Assembly (NCBI GenBank): GCA_030620115.1
Contig: JAUXFG010000029.1
Coordinates: 1-34,407 of the forward strand
Direction: 5' to 3'
DNA from: Candidatus Fermentibacterota bacterium
GTDB lineage: Bacteria > JAFGKV01
DNA: 34,407 bases
Both the position numbers and the translations under genes were made by a program. The notes beneath the pieces were generated by a model. That model did not search any database. It was not told the origin of the DNA and saw only the letters and a list, made by a program, of their open reading frames with translations. Each line of letters opens with the position of its first letter. The first letter of the stretch is position 1. Below, piece after piece: positions 15,058-23,570 of this stretch.

Positions 15058-15768
15058 ATGGAGAGACAGAACGTGCGCATGCTTCTTCCCATCGTGCTAT
15101 TTCTGATCCAAGTGCTCCCTGTTGTCTCGCAAGAGGACCAACCACTCGGGCGTACCGCTCTGATCATGCGCAGATGGGCCAATGTTCGCAGCAGGCCCAC
15201 TACTTCGAGCACCGTGATTCGGAGGGTTTACGAGGGAGAAGAATTTCCCGTCCTTGAGGAGCGAGACGAGTGGGTGAAGATTCAACTGGACGAGACTTCC
15301 GTGGCATGGGTCTTTGGGGAGCTGATTCAGCTGATAGAGGAGGAGAAAGAGCAGGTAGAGCGATCAGCTATTGCTCTGTGGGTGTATGTCCCTGTGATGC
15401 TCCTGATAGCCCTCGGAGGGACCGGATCGGTGTACTTCTGGCTCGCGAGAAATCAGCGTATCCTCGATTATTCGGGCAGATTGGATCGCCTGACCAGTGC
15501 CGGCTACATCGAGAATGTTTCGCGGGACGATGTGGTACGGCTTACCCGCGCATTCGGCATGAATGACAGAGCCGCACGCCACGTAGCTCGGCAGACGTAT
15601 CTCGATAGGTACCGTGTCTCCAGTAGTCATCGGAAATTGACCGAAAAGGAAAAGGCGAGTTTTCGAAAGCTTCAACTAGTCCTGCAGCTAGGCGATGCGG
15701 AGGTCATGAGACTCATGGCGAAGGTCTACAAGGGCAAAGGAAAGCGGGAAAAGCGGGGGGCGCAGTGA
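15058..15768 (+). CDS. Secreted/anchored SH3b-domain membrane protein (first gene of a five-gene operon)
   Basis: This is a 236-residue protein of unknown role. Residues 1-25 are a signal peptide (MLLPIVLFLIQVLPVVSQ). Residues about 33-90 form a bacterial SH3 domain with the typical ANVRSRPTTSSTVIRRV, EGEEFPVLEERDEWVKIQL and AWVFGELI pattern, placed outside the cytoplasmic membrane, where SH3b domains often bind peptidoglycan or peptides. A TM helix (about 105-130) leads to a cytoplasmic tail of about 105 residues, ending in a very basic stretch (KVYKGKGKREKRG). Start 15058 keeps the full signal sequence; ATG 15079 is an alternative. The stop overlaps the next start as GTGA. Domain calls are good; the function is unknown. 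Confidence 0.8.
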   Translation: MERQNVRMLLPIVLFLIQVLPVVSQEDQPLGRTALIMRRWANVRSRPTTSSTVIRRVYEGEEFPVLEERDEWVKIQLDETSVAWVFGELIQLIEEEKEQVERSAIALWVYVPVMLLIALGGTGSVYFWLARNQRILDYSGRLDRLTSAGYIENVSRDDVVRLTRAFGMNDRAARHVARQTYLDRYRVSSSHRKLTEKEKASFRKLQLVLQLGDAEVMRLMAKVYKGKGKREKRGAQ

Positions 15769-16973
15769 ACCTGTTGAGACTGCTCTGCGTTCTGGCCCTC
15801 GTCGGTTCGAGCCCGGGTTTTGCTCAAGAGGATATCCGGGCTGATTCGGTCGGCGCCGATTTCTTTGCTGGCATTCAAGACAGCCTCCTCATCCAGGAGC
15901 CCGATACACTCTCCTCGCTTCTTGATTCACTGCCGCCTGCGAGGGTCGATAGCATCGTAGCGTTGGATACCCCCACTGACGAAGGTGGATTCATCGATCT
16001 GTACTGGGCTCTATCCAGGGATGATGTGCTCGGATCGGGCAGAGTCACGGGGTACCAGGTCTTCCGCGCCACAGAGCCGTCAGGTCCGTTCCAGGGGATC
16101 GCTACACTTGGTCCCGGAACCGACCGCTTCGTGGATAGGCATGCACTCGCAGGTACGGATTTCTATTACAAGATCCGCACCAGGGGTTCTGCCGGGGGAT
16201 TCTCGGATTCGCAGACAACAGACGCGATTTGTAGCTCCGGGCAATGGTTCGACAAAGGCAAGGCCTCCATCCTCGGTGCTCTCGTGGTACTGGTGCTCTT
16301 CTTTCTCTTCACACGAACGCTTCCATTACTCGACGAAGTATGGGTTTACCCTGCGATCCAAAACATCGCCGATGCATTGGCGCGAGCCCACGAAGGCCCC
16401 ACGGTGTATGTGCCGGGCGCGGGGGGATTGGGCAGCATGTCGACCATTGCCTCGCTTACCCTGCTTGACCAGATCGTGCCACTTGTCCAAGATCGGGGCA
16501 GTACCCCCTACGTGTACGTCGCAGATGCCCTCACCTTTGCCGCTTCCCAGCAGCTCCTCGCTAACCAAGAAGCCGTTTTCACTCGATTCATCTGCCCTGA
16601 TCGTTCGGCCTTCAGTATGGCCTACACCGGCGAGGTATCCCGCATCAAACCTCACATGGCTTTTCTTGTGGGCGACATGCGGGACGAGGCCCTTCTCCTT
16701 GCGGAGGCCGACTCCCGTGAAGGCGCCCTCCAAGTCGCCGGATCCGATGACGTCAGCCAGATCCCGTTTCTGATCTCGACCTGTGAGCTGACGCTGATCG
16801 GCGAAGTCCTCTTTCTGGCAGGTCCCCAGCTTTCTGCAGGTGGCTTCCGTGCGGCAACATTGCTCCATGACCGGCTGAAGAAGCTCATATGGCTCCTCAT
16901 CGTAGTCGGCATCATAGGCGCGAGATTGGGCTGGTCGTGGTACATTGGATTCTTCGGCACGGGGGGAAACTGA
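15765..16973 (+). CDS. Membrane protein with FN3-like ectodomain and a conserved soluble domain, function unknown
   Basis: This 402-residue protein starts at GTG 15765, overlapping the SH3b gene by four bases. Residues 1-20 are a signal peptide (MNLLRLLCVLALVGSSPGFA). Residues about 72-155 look like a fibronectin type III domain (LYWALS, GYQVFRATEPSGPF, DFYYKIRTR). A TM segment follows at about 168-186. The next part, about 187-372, is a soluble alpha/beta-looking domain with VYVPGAGGLGSMSTIASL and IKPHMAFLVGDMRDEALLLAEA, and a C-terminal TM is at about 375-395. The architecture recalls DUF6754-type proteins, but I cannot confirm that. Its neighbours are all membrane proteins and the genes are coupled, so it is probably one subunit of a membrane complex. 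Confidence 0.78.
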   Translation: MNLLRLLCVLALVGSSPGFAQEDIRADSVGADFFAGIQDSLLIQEPDTLSSLLDSLPPARVDSIVALDTPTDEGGFIDLYWALSRDDVLGSGRVTGYQVFRATEPSGPFQGIATLGPGTDRFVDRHALAGTDFYYKIRTRGSAGGFSDSQTTDAICSSGQWFDKGKASILGALVVLVLFFLFTRTLPLLDEVWVYPAIQNIADALARAHEGPTVYVPGAGGLGSMSTIASLTLLDQIVPLVQDRGSTPYVYVADALTFAASQQLLANQEAVFTRFICPDRSAFSMAYTGEVSRIKPHMAFLVGDMRDEALLLAEADSREGALQVAGSDDVSQIPFLISTCELTLIGEVLFLAGPQLSAGGFRAATLLHDRLKKLIWLLIVVGIIGARLGWSWYIGFFGTGGN

Positions 16974-16974
16974 G

Positions 16975-17598
16975 ATGGATCGGCGGATTCGAATCGTCGT
17001 CTTGGTCCTGGGAATTTTGGCAGTGGTTCAATTCTTCGTGCCCCATGCCTCTGGGCGATGGGTTCACCAGAAGCTCCTCGACTGGCTGGTCATTCTTGAG
17101 TCAGGAGCCCTGGTGGCAGGCATCGTCGCGTTGGCGAGGCATGAGGTATTGCAGTTTGGTGCCTCAGGCGGCAGAGCAAGGATCTATCCACTGCTCACGC
17201 TTGTGGGCCTGGGAGCCATGATCTTCTCGGGGATTCTTGGGCCAATTAACGAGAGGTCATTGTTCGGTTCATTGTATGCATGGCTGTTGCAGCCTATCCA
17301 GGCAACAATGCTCAGTCTGTTGGTTTTCTACATGGCATCGGCAGCATTCCGGAGTTTCCGGCTGAGCTCCGCGCCCGCGACTATTCTCCTCGCTGCTGCG
17401 CTGATAGTGCTCCTGGGCCGTGTGCCGTTGGGAGAGAAGATTGTGCCCAACATCTCTCTGTTTTCGACGTGGATTATTCGTGTACCCAACGTCGGTGCTA
17501 CTCGGGGACTATGGATAGGCATAGGGCTTGCGGGGAGCGCAACGGCGTTGCGTGTCATTCTTGGCATTCAGGGGCCGGCAAGCTGGAAGGGGCGCTAA
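16975..17598 (+). CDS. Polytopic membrane protein, function unknown
   Basis: This is a 207-residue hydrophobic protein with about five to six TM helices (for example IVVLVLGILAVVQFFV, AGIVALARHEV, YPLLTLVGLGAMIFSGILG, LLQPIQATMLSLLVFYMA, APATILLAAALIVLLG, GLWIGIGLAGSATALRVIL). ATG 16975 lies one base after the previous stop with GGGGG eight bases upstream; the open frame extends back to 16945, but that would be inside the previous gene. No known family motif is visible. Position within the coupled operon suggests a membrane-embedded subunit that pairs with 18443-19084. Confidence 0.75.
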   Translation: MDRRIRIVVLVLGILAVVQFFVPHASGRWVHQKLLDWLVILESGALVAGIVALARHEVLQFGASGGRARIYPLLTLVGLGAMIFSGILGPINERSLFGSLYAWLLQPIQATMLSLLVFYMASAAFRSFRLSSAPATILLAAALIVLLGRVPLGEKIVPNISLFSTWIIRVPNVGATRGLWIGIGLAGSATALRVILGIQGPASWKGR

Positions 17599-17602
17599 GT
17601 CA

Positions 17603-18442
17603 ATGGACTATCCTGCTGTTGTTGCCTCAATAACCAAGATTGACCGGAGGTTCATCTATCTGCTTGTTGGACTGGCAGTGGCAATCCCGCTTCTTCTGGC
17701 TCATCAGGCCGAAGTCGAACCCACTGAGGAAAGCATGGCCTTTCATGCGGGGGTGAGCACGCTCGGAGAAGGTGATGTGGTTTTATTGAGTACTGACTAT
17801 CACGCCGGCAGTGCCTCTGAACTCAATCCCATGGTGAGGGCTTTTGCGACAGATGTGTTCAGGAGGGGGGCGCGACTCGTTGTCCTTTCTCTGAATGCCC
17901 AAGGAACGGGGTTGGTGGAGGCCGAGATCAATAAGATCGCTGCTGAGTACGATCGCACATACGGTGTTGATTGGGTCTTCTTGGGCTTCCGTCCCTCGAC
18001 GCCCGCGGTTATCCTCGCGTTGAGCGCCTCGCCGCATAGTCTCTTCCCCCAGGATTTCCGGGGGAATGAGCTCGCCGAGCTCCCGCTCACCGCGCATCTC
18101 AATGGGTATCGTGATTTCAGTCTTATCTGTGTCATTTCATCCGGGGCCACGGCGCAAGACTGGGTCATCTATGGCCATGGGCGCTTTCAGTGCCCCATGG
18201 TGGCTGGGCTATCGGGCGGGATTGGTCCGGCATTCCAGAGCTTTGTGGACACGCATCAGATTGCCGGTGTGCTTGTGGGGCTTCGAGGCGCAGCCGAATA
18301 TGAACAGATGTTGGAGTTGCCTGGTGAGGCGCTCCGCGCTCTTTTTGCACAGTCCCTGACACACATGCTTTTCGTCGCGCTGATCGTGATCGGCAACATA
18401 TCGCTTCTGGCAACAAGGTGGATAGAGAATGCGATGCGATAG
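17603..18442 (+). CDS. Doubly anchored protein with soluble alpha/beta domain, function unknown
   Basis: This 279-residue protein has an N-terminal TM helix (FIYLLVGLAVAIPLLLAH, about 18-35) and a C-terminal TM helix (MLFVALIVIGNISLLAT, about 255-272). Between them is a soluble domain of about 220 residues with Rossmann-like features: DVVLLSTDYHAGSASELNPM, RGARLVVLSLNAQGTGLVE, VDWVFLGFRPSTPAVI, VAGLSGGIGPAFQSF. The domain is probably extracytoplasmic. It starts four bases after the preceding stop; an earlier in-frame start at 17528 would overlap that gene heavily and is not favoured. I do not recognise the family. Its soluble domain could contact that of the 15765-16973 protein; this is inference from operon context. 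Confidence 0.75.
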   Translation: MDYPAVVASITKIDRRFIYLLVGLAVAIPLLLAHQAEVEPTEESMAFHAGVSTLGEGDVVLLSTDYHAGSASELNPMVRAFATDVFRRGARLVVLSLNAQGTGLVEAEINKIAAEYDRTYGVDWVFLGFRPSTPAVILALSASPHSLFPQDFRGNELAELPLTAHLNGYRDFSLICVISSGATAQDWVIYGHGRFQCPMVAGLSGGIGPAFQSFVDTHQIAGVLVGLRGAAEYEQMLELPGEALRALFAQSLTHMLFVALIVIGNISLLATRWIENAMR

Positions 18443-19084
18443 ATGGAGTTTCGCCTCTTGAGTACCGATCCCTCGATTCTGATTCCCGCGGTGGTGACCT
18501 TGGCGGTCTTCTCGATTCTTTACAGAGAGAATCCGGTGTTTCGGGCGGTGGAACGCCTCGGCGTCGGTCTTGCCGCGGGGTATGCATTCATCCTCATCGT
18601 GCGGACCGGCCTTATTCCCCGATTGAGCAAGGCGCTTGGGGCTCCATTTGATCCGTCCTCCGTTCTTCTGCTTCTCCCTCTGGCAGCCGGGATAGGTTTG
18701 GTGATGTCAGCCGTGGGGCACAGGACTCAGCTGGCACGGTTCGCCGTAGCGGGTGCTGCTGCAATCGGAGCGGGGCTTGCACTCCCCCTCCTTATGCAGG
18801 CGCTCGTGCTTTCTCAGATGAAGGCGAGCATGGTGCCGATGGGGCTCTCCTCCGTGGTTGGATTCAACGCGCTGGTCATCGCCATCTGCGTGCTCACCAC
18901 CATGGCCTACTTTTCTTTCACGCGAGAACCTACAGGGATACGGGCTCTCTTTGCCATTTCAGGGCTGTATACCCTGATGATCGCATTCGGCGCGACATTC
19001 GCTTCCCTGGCAATGAGCAGGATTACGCTTCTCATCGGCAGGTTCCTCTTCCTTTTGCGCGACGTTTTCCATCTCGTGCAGTGA
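18443..19084 (+). CDS. Polytopic membrane protein, last gene of the five-gene operon
   Basis: This is a 213-residue protein with about six TM helices (SILIPAVVTLAVFSILY, LGVGLAAGYAFILIV, SSVLLLLPLAAGIGLVM, RFAVAGAAAIGAGLALPLL, VVGFNALVIAICVLTTMAY, LFAISGLYTLMIAFGATF). Its ATG follows the previous stop (TAG 18440-18442) with no gap. A conserved-looking loop, GLIPRLSKALGAPFDPSS, lies after the second helix. No family motif is recognised. With 16975-17598 it would supply the membrane core of the proposed complex. The operon ends here; a repeat-filled gap of more than 400 bases follows. Confidence 0.75.
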   Translation: MEFRLLSTDPSILIPAVVTLAVFSILYRENPVFRAVERLGVGLAAGYAFILIVRTGLIPRLSKALGAPFDPSSVLLLLPLAAGIGLVMSAVGHRTQLARFAVAGAAAIGAGLALPLLMQALVLSQMKASMVPMGLSSVVGFNALVIAICVLTTMAYFSFTREPTGIRALFAISGLYTLMIAFGATFASLAMSRITLLIGRFLFLLRDVFHLVQ

Positions 19085-19244
19085 TAGGCCAGAGATGGGA
19101 ATCTGCAATCTGAAATCTATAATATTCAATCTGGAATCTATAATATAGGGAAGTGGGAAGCAGAGGGAGTTAGAATAGCTTTTCGTTTCCTGCCATAGGG
19201 GCGAGCCGATTTGATAGAAGCTATTAGCTATCTGATTTGCAGCT
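19085..19244. repeat. AT-rich tandem AATCTATAAT/AATCTGCAAT tract
   Basis: Short, imperfect head-to-tail units (AATCTGCAATCTGAAATCT, ATAATATTCAATCTGGAATC, TATAATATAGGG) make a local AT-rich island at about 19100-19147. Similar units recur at 29951-29980 after the ABC operon. The remainder to 19244 shows nothing recognisable. The tract could mimic -10 boxes, but no paired -35 is convincing. Confidence 0.55.
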
Positions 19245-19332
19245 TCTCAATAAGCCCGTGTGATATTGGAGAAATCCCCCTCGATCCCCCTTTGAAAAGG
19301 GGGAGAAGGTCGGATGACCGGGCTTATTGAGA
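19245..19332. repeat. 88-bp MITE-like element with perfect 14-bp terminal inverted repeats
   Basis: The terminal repeats TCTCAATAAGCCCG (19245-19258) and CGGGCTTATTGAGA (19319-19332) are exact reverse complements. Between them lies the palindromic AAATCCCCCTCGATCCCCCT / TTTGAAAAGGGGGAG core. A related decayed copy starts at 1328. There is no coding capacity, so any mobility would depend on a transposase elsewhere. From 19333 to 19501 I see only the ribosome binding site of the kinase gene. Confidence 0.75.
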
Positions 19333-19501
19333 TGTTATTCTGATTTCAGCAGGAAAGATGAGAGCGATCGAGATCAGGGATCCCAGACTGATTTTTGAAA
19401 GCGGGCGGTTCGCGAACCATCCCGCCGGTGACTCAGGCTTTGCATGTGGTTGAGGAGAGGGAATAGACACGGTCAAGGTTAGGCAAATAGTCAGGAGTGA
19501 A

Positions 19502-22500
19502 ATGGGAGATAGGGGTATTACTCTCGCGGCCTTGGTTCTGGTTGCAGCCCTGGGGATTCTCCGGCTCTCGGCCTCGATTGCTTCATATGCGCTTCCACTG
19601 CTCTGGCTGTTCATCCTCTTTCTCGCAGGGAGCACCCGCAGGCGAACCTTCTTGGCGAGCGCCGCAGTATTGGGATTTCTAGTCATCAACATCCATTTCT
19701 CTTCTTTTGGGTCTCAGGCTGCCCATGTTCGGATGGTGGAGCAGGCTCGTGCCAAAATGAGCGATCTCTTTGATGATGTATTGAAAAAGCATGAGCTGAA
19801 TAATCTTGCATCTCGATCTCGGAATGATCTCTTCGCCCTGACCGATCGGCTGATCGCCGATGCACCCCCAGGGGCAGGAATGCTCATCCGTGCTGCAGAT
19901 GGCACGCCGTTGGCGTGGGGAGGGGAGGTCACCGGAAAGGAGATGTTGCCCCAGGGCACATGGCTGGAGCTGGGGGAACCGACTTCTTTTCTTCGCGGGA
20001 GAAAGGGATTTGGGGCTGCGGGACTAGAGGTATCTCTCCCGCTTCCGATATGGACCGCACGTGACACCATGGTTCGGCTGAACAAGGAGTTCTCCGGCCT
20101 CGAGCGAGCAGAGCAGAGCACGTTGGTGCCGGAAGAACTGCTGATTCTCTTGATCACGGGTTTCTTGTTACTCCTGTTTGCCGAGCTCCATGGCGCCGGT
20201 CGGCGCCGCACAGCGGCCATCTTGGTTCTGGCCTGGCGCGGCGTATTGCACTTCATGGCGGGCGAAGGGGCTCTCGTCCAACCCGAGAAGTTCGCCAGTG
20301 GGATCCCGCTCGCCCAAACAGCCGGTGATATTCTCCTCTCGAGTATTGCGGTCTTTTGCGTGGTACTTCTCATCCCGTGCCAGATCCGGCGGCCGGGGCG
20401 CTGGAGATACCCTCTTCTGATATGGTACGCCGGGGCTGCTGCAGGGCTGGGTCTGGGGATCGCCGCAGTCCCGGGCTGGGTGCGCCAGCACATGTCAGTA
20501 TCCACAATGACAATCCATCGTCTCGTGCTGCATCCATCGATTCTTGCGCTGGCCTTGGCGAGCCTCTTGCTCTGCATGGCCGCAGGCAGGTTGGTTGCCG
20601 TTCTTCCTCGCCCTCGACGTGGGGAGCTTTTTGCCATCATCTGCCTCATGATCATGGGAATCGTGGTCATGGGCTGGCAATGGGGCGTGGCCATTCTCCT
20701 GATAGTCATATCTTTACTCTGGTCTGCTCCCGCTCTGTGGCCTGTTGCCCGCTGGACCGGAGTGGCCCTGGCCGCATCGGCATTCATGATTCCTGCATGG
20801 AACCACCAATTCTCTGTCCTCAGGAAGGATGTGGTCGAGGATCTCGCTGAACAGGTTGCTTCCCCCGGTGTCGCATGGTTCAGACTCCTGGCCGAGGAGG
20901 TTTTTCGAGAGGGAACAGGAGCACCGAGTATCCATGACATGTGGGCCAATGGACCTCTGGCTCGTCTCCCGGTCAGTGGTGAGCTGCTCTGGTTGGACGA
21001 ACAGTGTTGCGTAGAGGATCGCCTGGCGTTTGGTCTCACAGGGCACGAGATACCGGAGCTGCCGATGCTCCCGCCGAAGGAAAAATTCCTCACGTGGGTG
21101 GACGCATTTGACGAACTCGATCCGCCAATGTCGAAAGTCACTTCGGTGGCGCGAAGGGATGGCGGAACCGGATTTGCTCTCGTATCATTGGTTGCGGACA
21201 TGGCTTCGCCGATCCTTCTCGGAGGCGCGGGGATGCTTGCCGATGGATCCCCATGGCCCCTTTCGGCACACTTGACGGATCGAGGGCTCCTCTCAGGACT
21301 CGATCCAGGGGAACATGCTGTTGGTTGGCACGCGGATCGGGCGACCGGAAGCCACTATCTAGGGTTTCAGAGAGAGTTTGCAGACGGCCCCCATCTTCTC
21401 ACACTTACGGTGGAACCGGAGCCAGTTGTCGAGCAGGTGGTTGCCTATATGGCATGGATTGGGATGATCTGCCTGATTGCTCAATTGACGTTGGCGGCTC
21501 GGAATATGTGGATGGCCCCATCAGTAGGCAGTCTTTTTTTCAAGTTTCGCGACAGGCTATTGCCCTTTATGCTCGCCACTGCGACACCCCCTGTGCTGGT
21601 CATTCTCATCCTCGGTCCATGGCTCGAGGACAAGGTACTCCAGGGGCAGGAAACAGCGGAAGCACAAATGAGGCTGGATGAAACGGCGGCGCGCTTCCGG
21701 AATCTGGCGGTGGAGCATGCCCGGGCAGTCGCGAGACGCCCCTGGGCAGCTCCCATTGCGGATCGATGGCGCCTTGGTGAACGCATAGCCCAGATTGACC
21801 ACACGGGGAATGTGGTAGCCGGCTCTCTGGACACGGTATCAGCAGTCTCACCCGCGCTTCTTACTGCGGTCCAGCGGCGGCAGCGACCTCTTGTGGTGAT
21901 CCCTCGCGGCGTGAAGCGAATGATCGCAGTCGTCCCGGGCGAAAACGGTGCTGTGGTGGTGGACCGCCCCCTGCACATGATGGCCGGAGCATTGGCTGCG
22001 GGGGCCACTGATCTCTCCATCGGCGTGTGGCAGGAGGGTATGCTGGCCGCGGCGGCCCTTTCCCCTCCCTGTGATTGTGTGCCATTTCTGCTGCCGGATG
22101 CTCCCGTGCGGCTGTCTGTATCGCGGTTCGCCCATGGTTCCGTGAGGGCTGCCGACTGGAATTTCAAGGTCGTGTCTGATGATGTTCGGGATGCGGCGGT
22201 TATCATTGGAGTCCGCAGCGAACAGAGGCCTCGCGGACGATCCCTTTGGGTCACCGTTGAAGTATGGGGCCTTGGGATTCTGTTCCCTGTTTTGGCGCTT
22301 ATCGTGTTTCTCTCATCGGCAGCGGCGCGACTTGTGACGCGTCCGGTTTCGATCCTGACCGATCTGGCGCAACGAGTTGAAGGGGGTACTGTCGATACGA
22401 AGTGGCCCGCACCGTCAGGCGAACTCGGGCATCTGTCCAAGGCTCTGGAGCGCATGACGGAACGATTGCTATTGAGCCGGATGGACATCGAGAGGCGAAG

Positions 22501-23518
22501 GGCGTATTTGCAGACTGTGCTGGAGCAGATTACCTCGTCGGTGATCGTGGTTGGACCGGATGGAATGGTGGAACTCACCAACCGATCCGCCGAATCCTTG
22601 CTGCATTGGCTTCTTCCGCATGGGGTCGCGGGTGATCTATCGGTCATCGATGGCCCGCTTGGCGATGTGGTGGGCAGAGTCCTTGCCACAGGTAGGAGCG
22701 CCGAGCAATCCATTGCACTGAAGGACGATGCGGTGACAAGGCAGTGGCATGTCGGCGTGGCCGCGCTTGGAGTGCAGGGCCACGAGGCAGCCTTAGGGGT
22801 CGTGATTGTAGCCGACGAAACTACGGAGTTGGCTGAGCGTGAACGACTCCTGGCGTGGGCGGAGTTTGCCAGAGAGATGGCCCATGAGATCAAGAATCCC
22901 CTGACCCCGATGAAGCTGGCGGCGCAGCATCTGCGGAAGGCGCATGCCTCGTCTTCTCCTCGCTTTGACGCAGTTCTCCGGCAAGCGACCGATATGATCG
23001 AACGCCAGGCCACACGCATCGAGGGGATCGTGAAGGAATTTTCGATGTTCACCAAGGCGACAGGGAAGGAGTTTGTGGTGTTGGATCTCTGTACAGTGGT
23101 GTCGGAATGTCTTGGTGACTACCGCTATGCCATGACGGAATCCGTTGAGTTGTGTCCGGAATTTGAGGAACCAGAGATCAGGGTGAGGGGCGACCGGGAG
23201 GCGTTGCGGAAAGTGGTGGCAAATCTGTTGGACAATGCCCTTCGAGCGGTGGGGAACTCAGGCAGTGTGAAGATTCTCGTGGCATTGTCTGGAAACACAG
23301 CCAGGCTGGAATGTATCGATACCGGGCCAGGCATACCGAAGGAGATGCGGGAAAAGGTGTTTGAACCCGGAGTCACGGAGCGGCCGGGCGGCATGGGGCT
23401 TGGGCTCACGATTTGCCGTTCTCTCGTCGCCGCCCACGGGGGAAGGATTCGTATTGAGAGTGAAGATGAAGGCGGTACTCGTGTGATCGTCGAACTGCCG
23501 TGTGCCCCAGAAGAGTGA
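19502..23518 (+). CDS. Giant NtrY-like sensor histidine kinase
   Basis: This 1338-residue membrane sensor kinase is nearly twice the usual NtrY length. Two TM helices open the protein. Then come a probable extracytoplasmic section (about 60-210), a block of hydrophobic helices (about 215-430), a second section (about 435-650), two more TM helices, a third section (about 705-910) and a last TM. The cytoplasmic part has HAMP (about 935-990), PAS (about 1000-1110), HisKA with His1128 in HEIKNPLTPMKLA, N-box VVANLLDNALRAVG, G1 DTGPGIP and G2 GGMGLGLTI. It should autophosphorylate and signal to a response regulator, but none is encoded nearby. ATG 19502 is four bases after AGGAG. The priA gene follows after 52 bases, so they may be cotranscribed. 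Confidence 0.9.
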   Translation: MGDRGITLAALVLVAALGILRLSASIASYALPLLWLFILFLAGSTRRRTFLASAAVLGFLVINIHFSSFGSQAAHVRMVEQARAKMSDLFDDVLKKHELNNLASRSRNDLFALTDRLIADAPPGAGMLIRAADGTPLAWGGEVTGKEMLPQGTWLELGEPTSFLRGRKGFGAAGLEVSLPLPIWTARDTMVRLNKEFSGLERAEQSTLVPEELLILLITGFLLLLFAELHGAGRRRTAAILVLAWRGVLHFMAGEGALVQPEKFASGIPLAQTAGDILLSSIAVFCVVLLIPCQIRRPGRWRYPLLIWYAGAAAGLGLGIAAVPGWVRQHMSVSTMTIHRLVLHPSILALALASLLLCMAAGRLVAVLPRPRRGELFAIICLMIMGIVVMGWQWGVAILLIVISLLWSAPALWPVARWTGVALAASAFMIPAWNHQFSVLRKDVVEDLAEQVASPGVAWFRLLAEEVFREGTGAPSIHDMWANGPLARLPVSGELLWLDEQCCVEDRLAFGLTGHEIPELPMLPPKEKFLTWVDAFDELDPPMSKVTSVARRDGGTGFALVSLVADMASPILLGGAGMLADGSPWPLSAHLTDRGLLSGLDPGEHAVGWHADRATGSHYLGFQREFADGPHLLTLTVEPEPVVEQVVAYMAWIGMICLIAQLTLAARNMWMAPSVGSLFFKFRDRLLPFMLATATPPVLVILILGPWLEDKVLQGQETAEAQMRLDETAARFRNLAVEHARAVARRPWAAPIADRWRLGERIAQIDHTGNVVAGSLDTVSAVSPALLTAVQRRQRPLVVIPRGVKRMIAVVPGENGAVVVDRPLHMMAGALAAGATDLSIGVWQEGMLAAAALSPPCDCVPFLLPDAPVRLSVSRFAHGSVRAADWNFKVVSDDVRDAAVIIGVRSEQRPRGRSLWVTVEVWGLGILFPVLALIVFLSSAAARLVTRPVSILTDLAQRVEGGTVDTKWPAPSGELGHLSKALERMTERLLLSRMDIERRRAYLQTVLEQITSSVIVVGPDGMVELTNRSAESLLHWLLPHGVAGDLSVIDGPLGDVVGRVLATGRSAEQSIALKDDAVTRQWHVGVAALGVQGHEAALGVVIVADETTELAERERLLAWAEFAREMAHEIKNPLTPMKLAAQHLRKAHASSSPRFDAVLRQATDMIERQATRIEGIVKEFSMFTKATGKEFVVLDLCTVVSECLGDYRYAMTESVELCPEFEEPEIRVRGDREALRKVVANLLDNALRAVGNSGSVKILVALSGNTARLECIDTGPGIPKEMREKVFEPGVTERPGGMGLGLTICRSLVAAHGGRIRIESEDEGGTRVIVELPCAPEE

Positions 23519-23570
23519 GCGAGAGCGAGTACCCATGAGCCCGCAGGGGGAACAGTCACAGGCACGAGAA

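Noticed and set aside
21481-23055. 524-codon - strand frame within the kinase gene, and a similar one at 19714-21201
   Set aside because: The Arg/Ser/Pro-rich composition is typical of shadow frames in GC-rich genes; the kinase motifs on the + strand are decisive.
23502-23570. priA starting at GTG 23502
   Set aside because: It would overlap the kinase gene and add a hydrophilic tail not seen in PriA proteins; ATG 23571 matches the family start.
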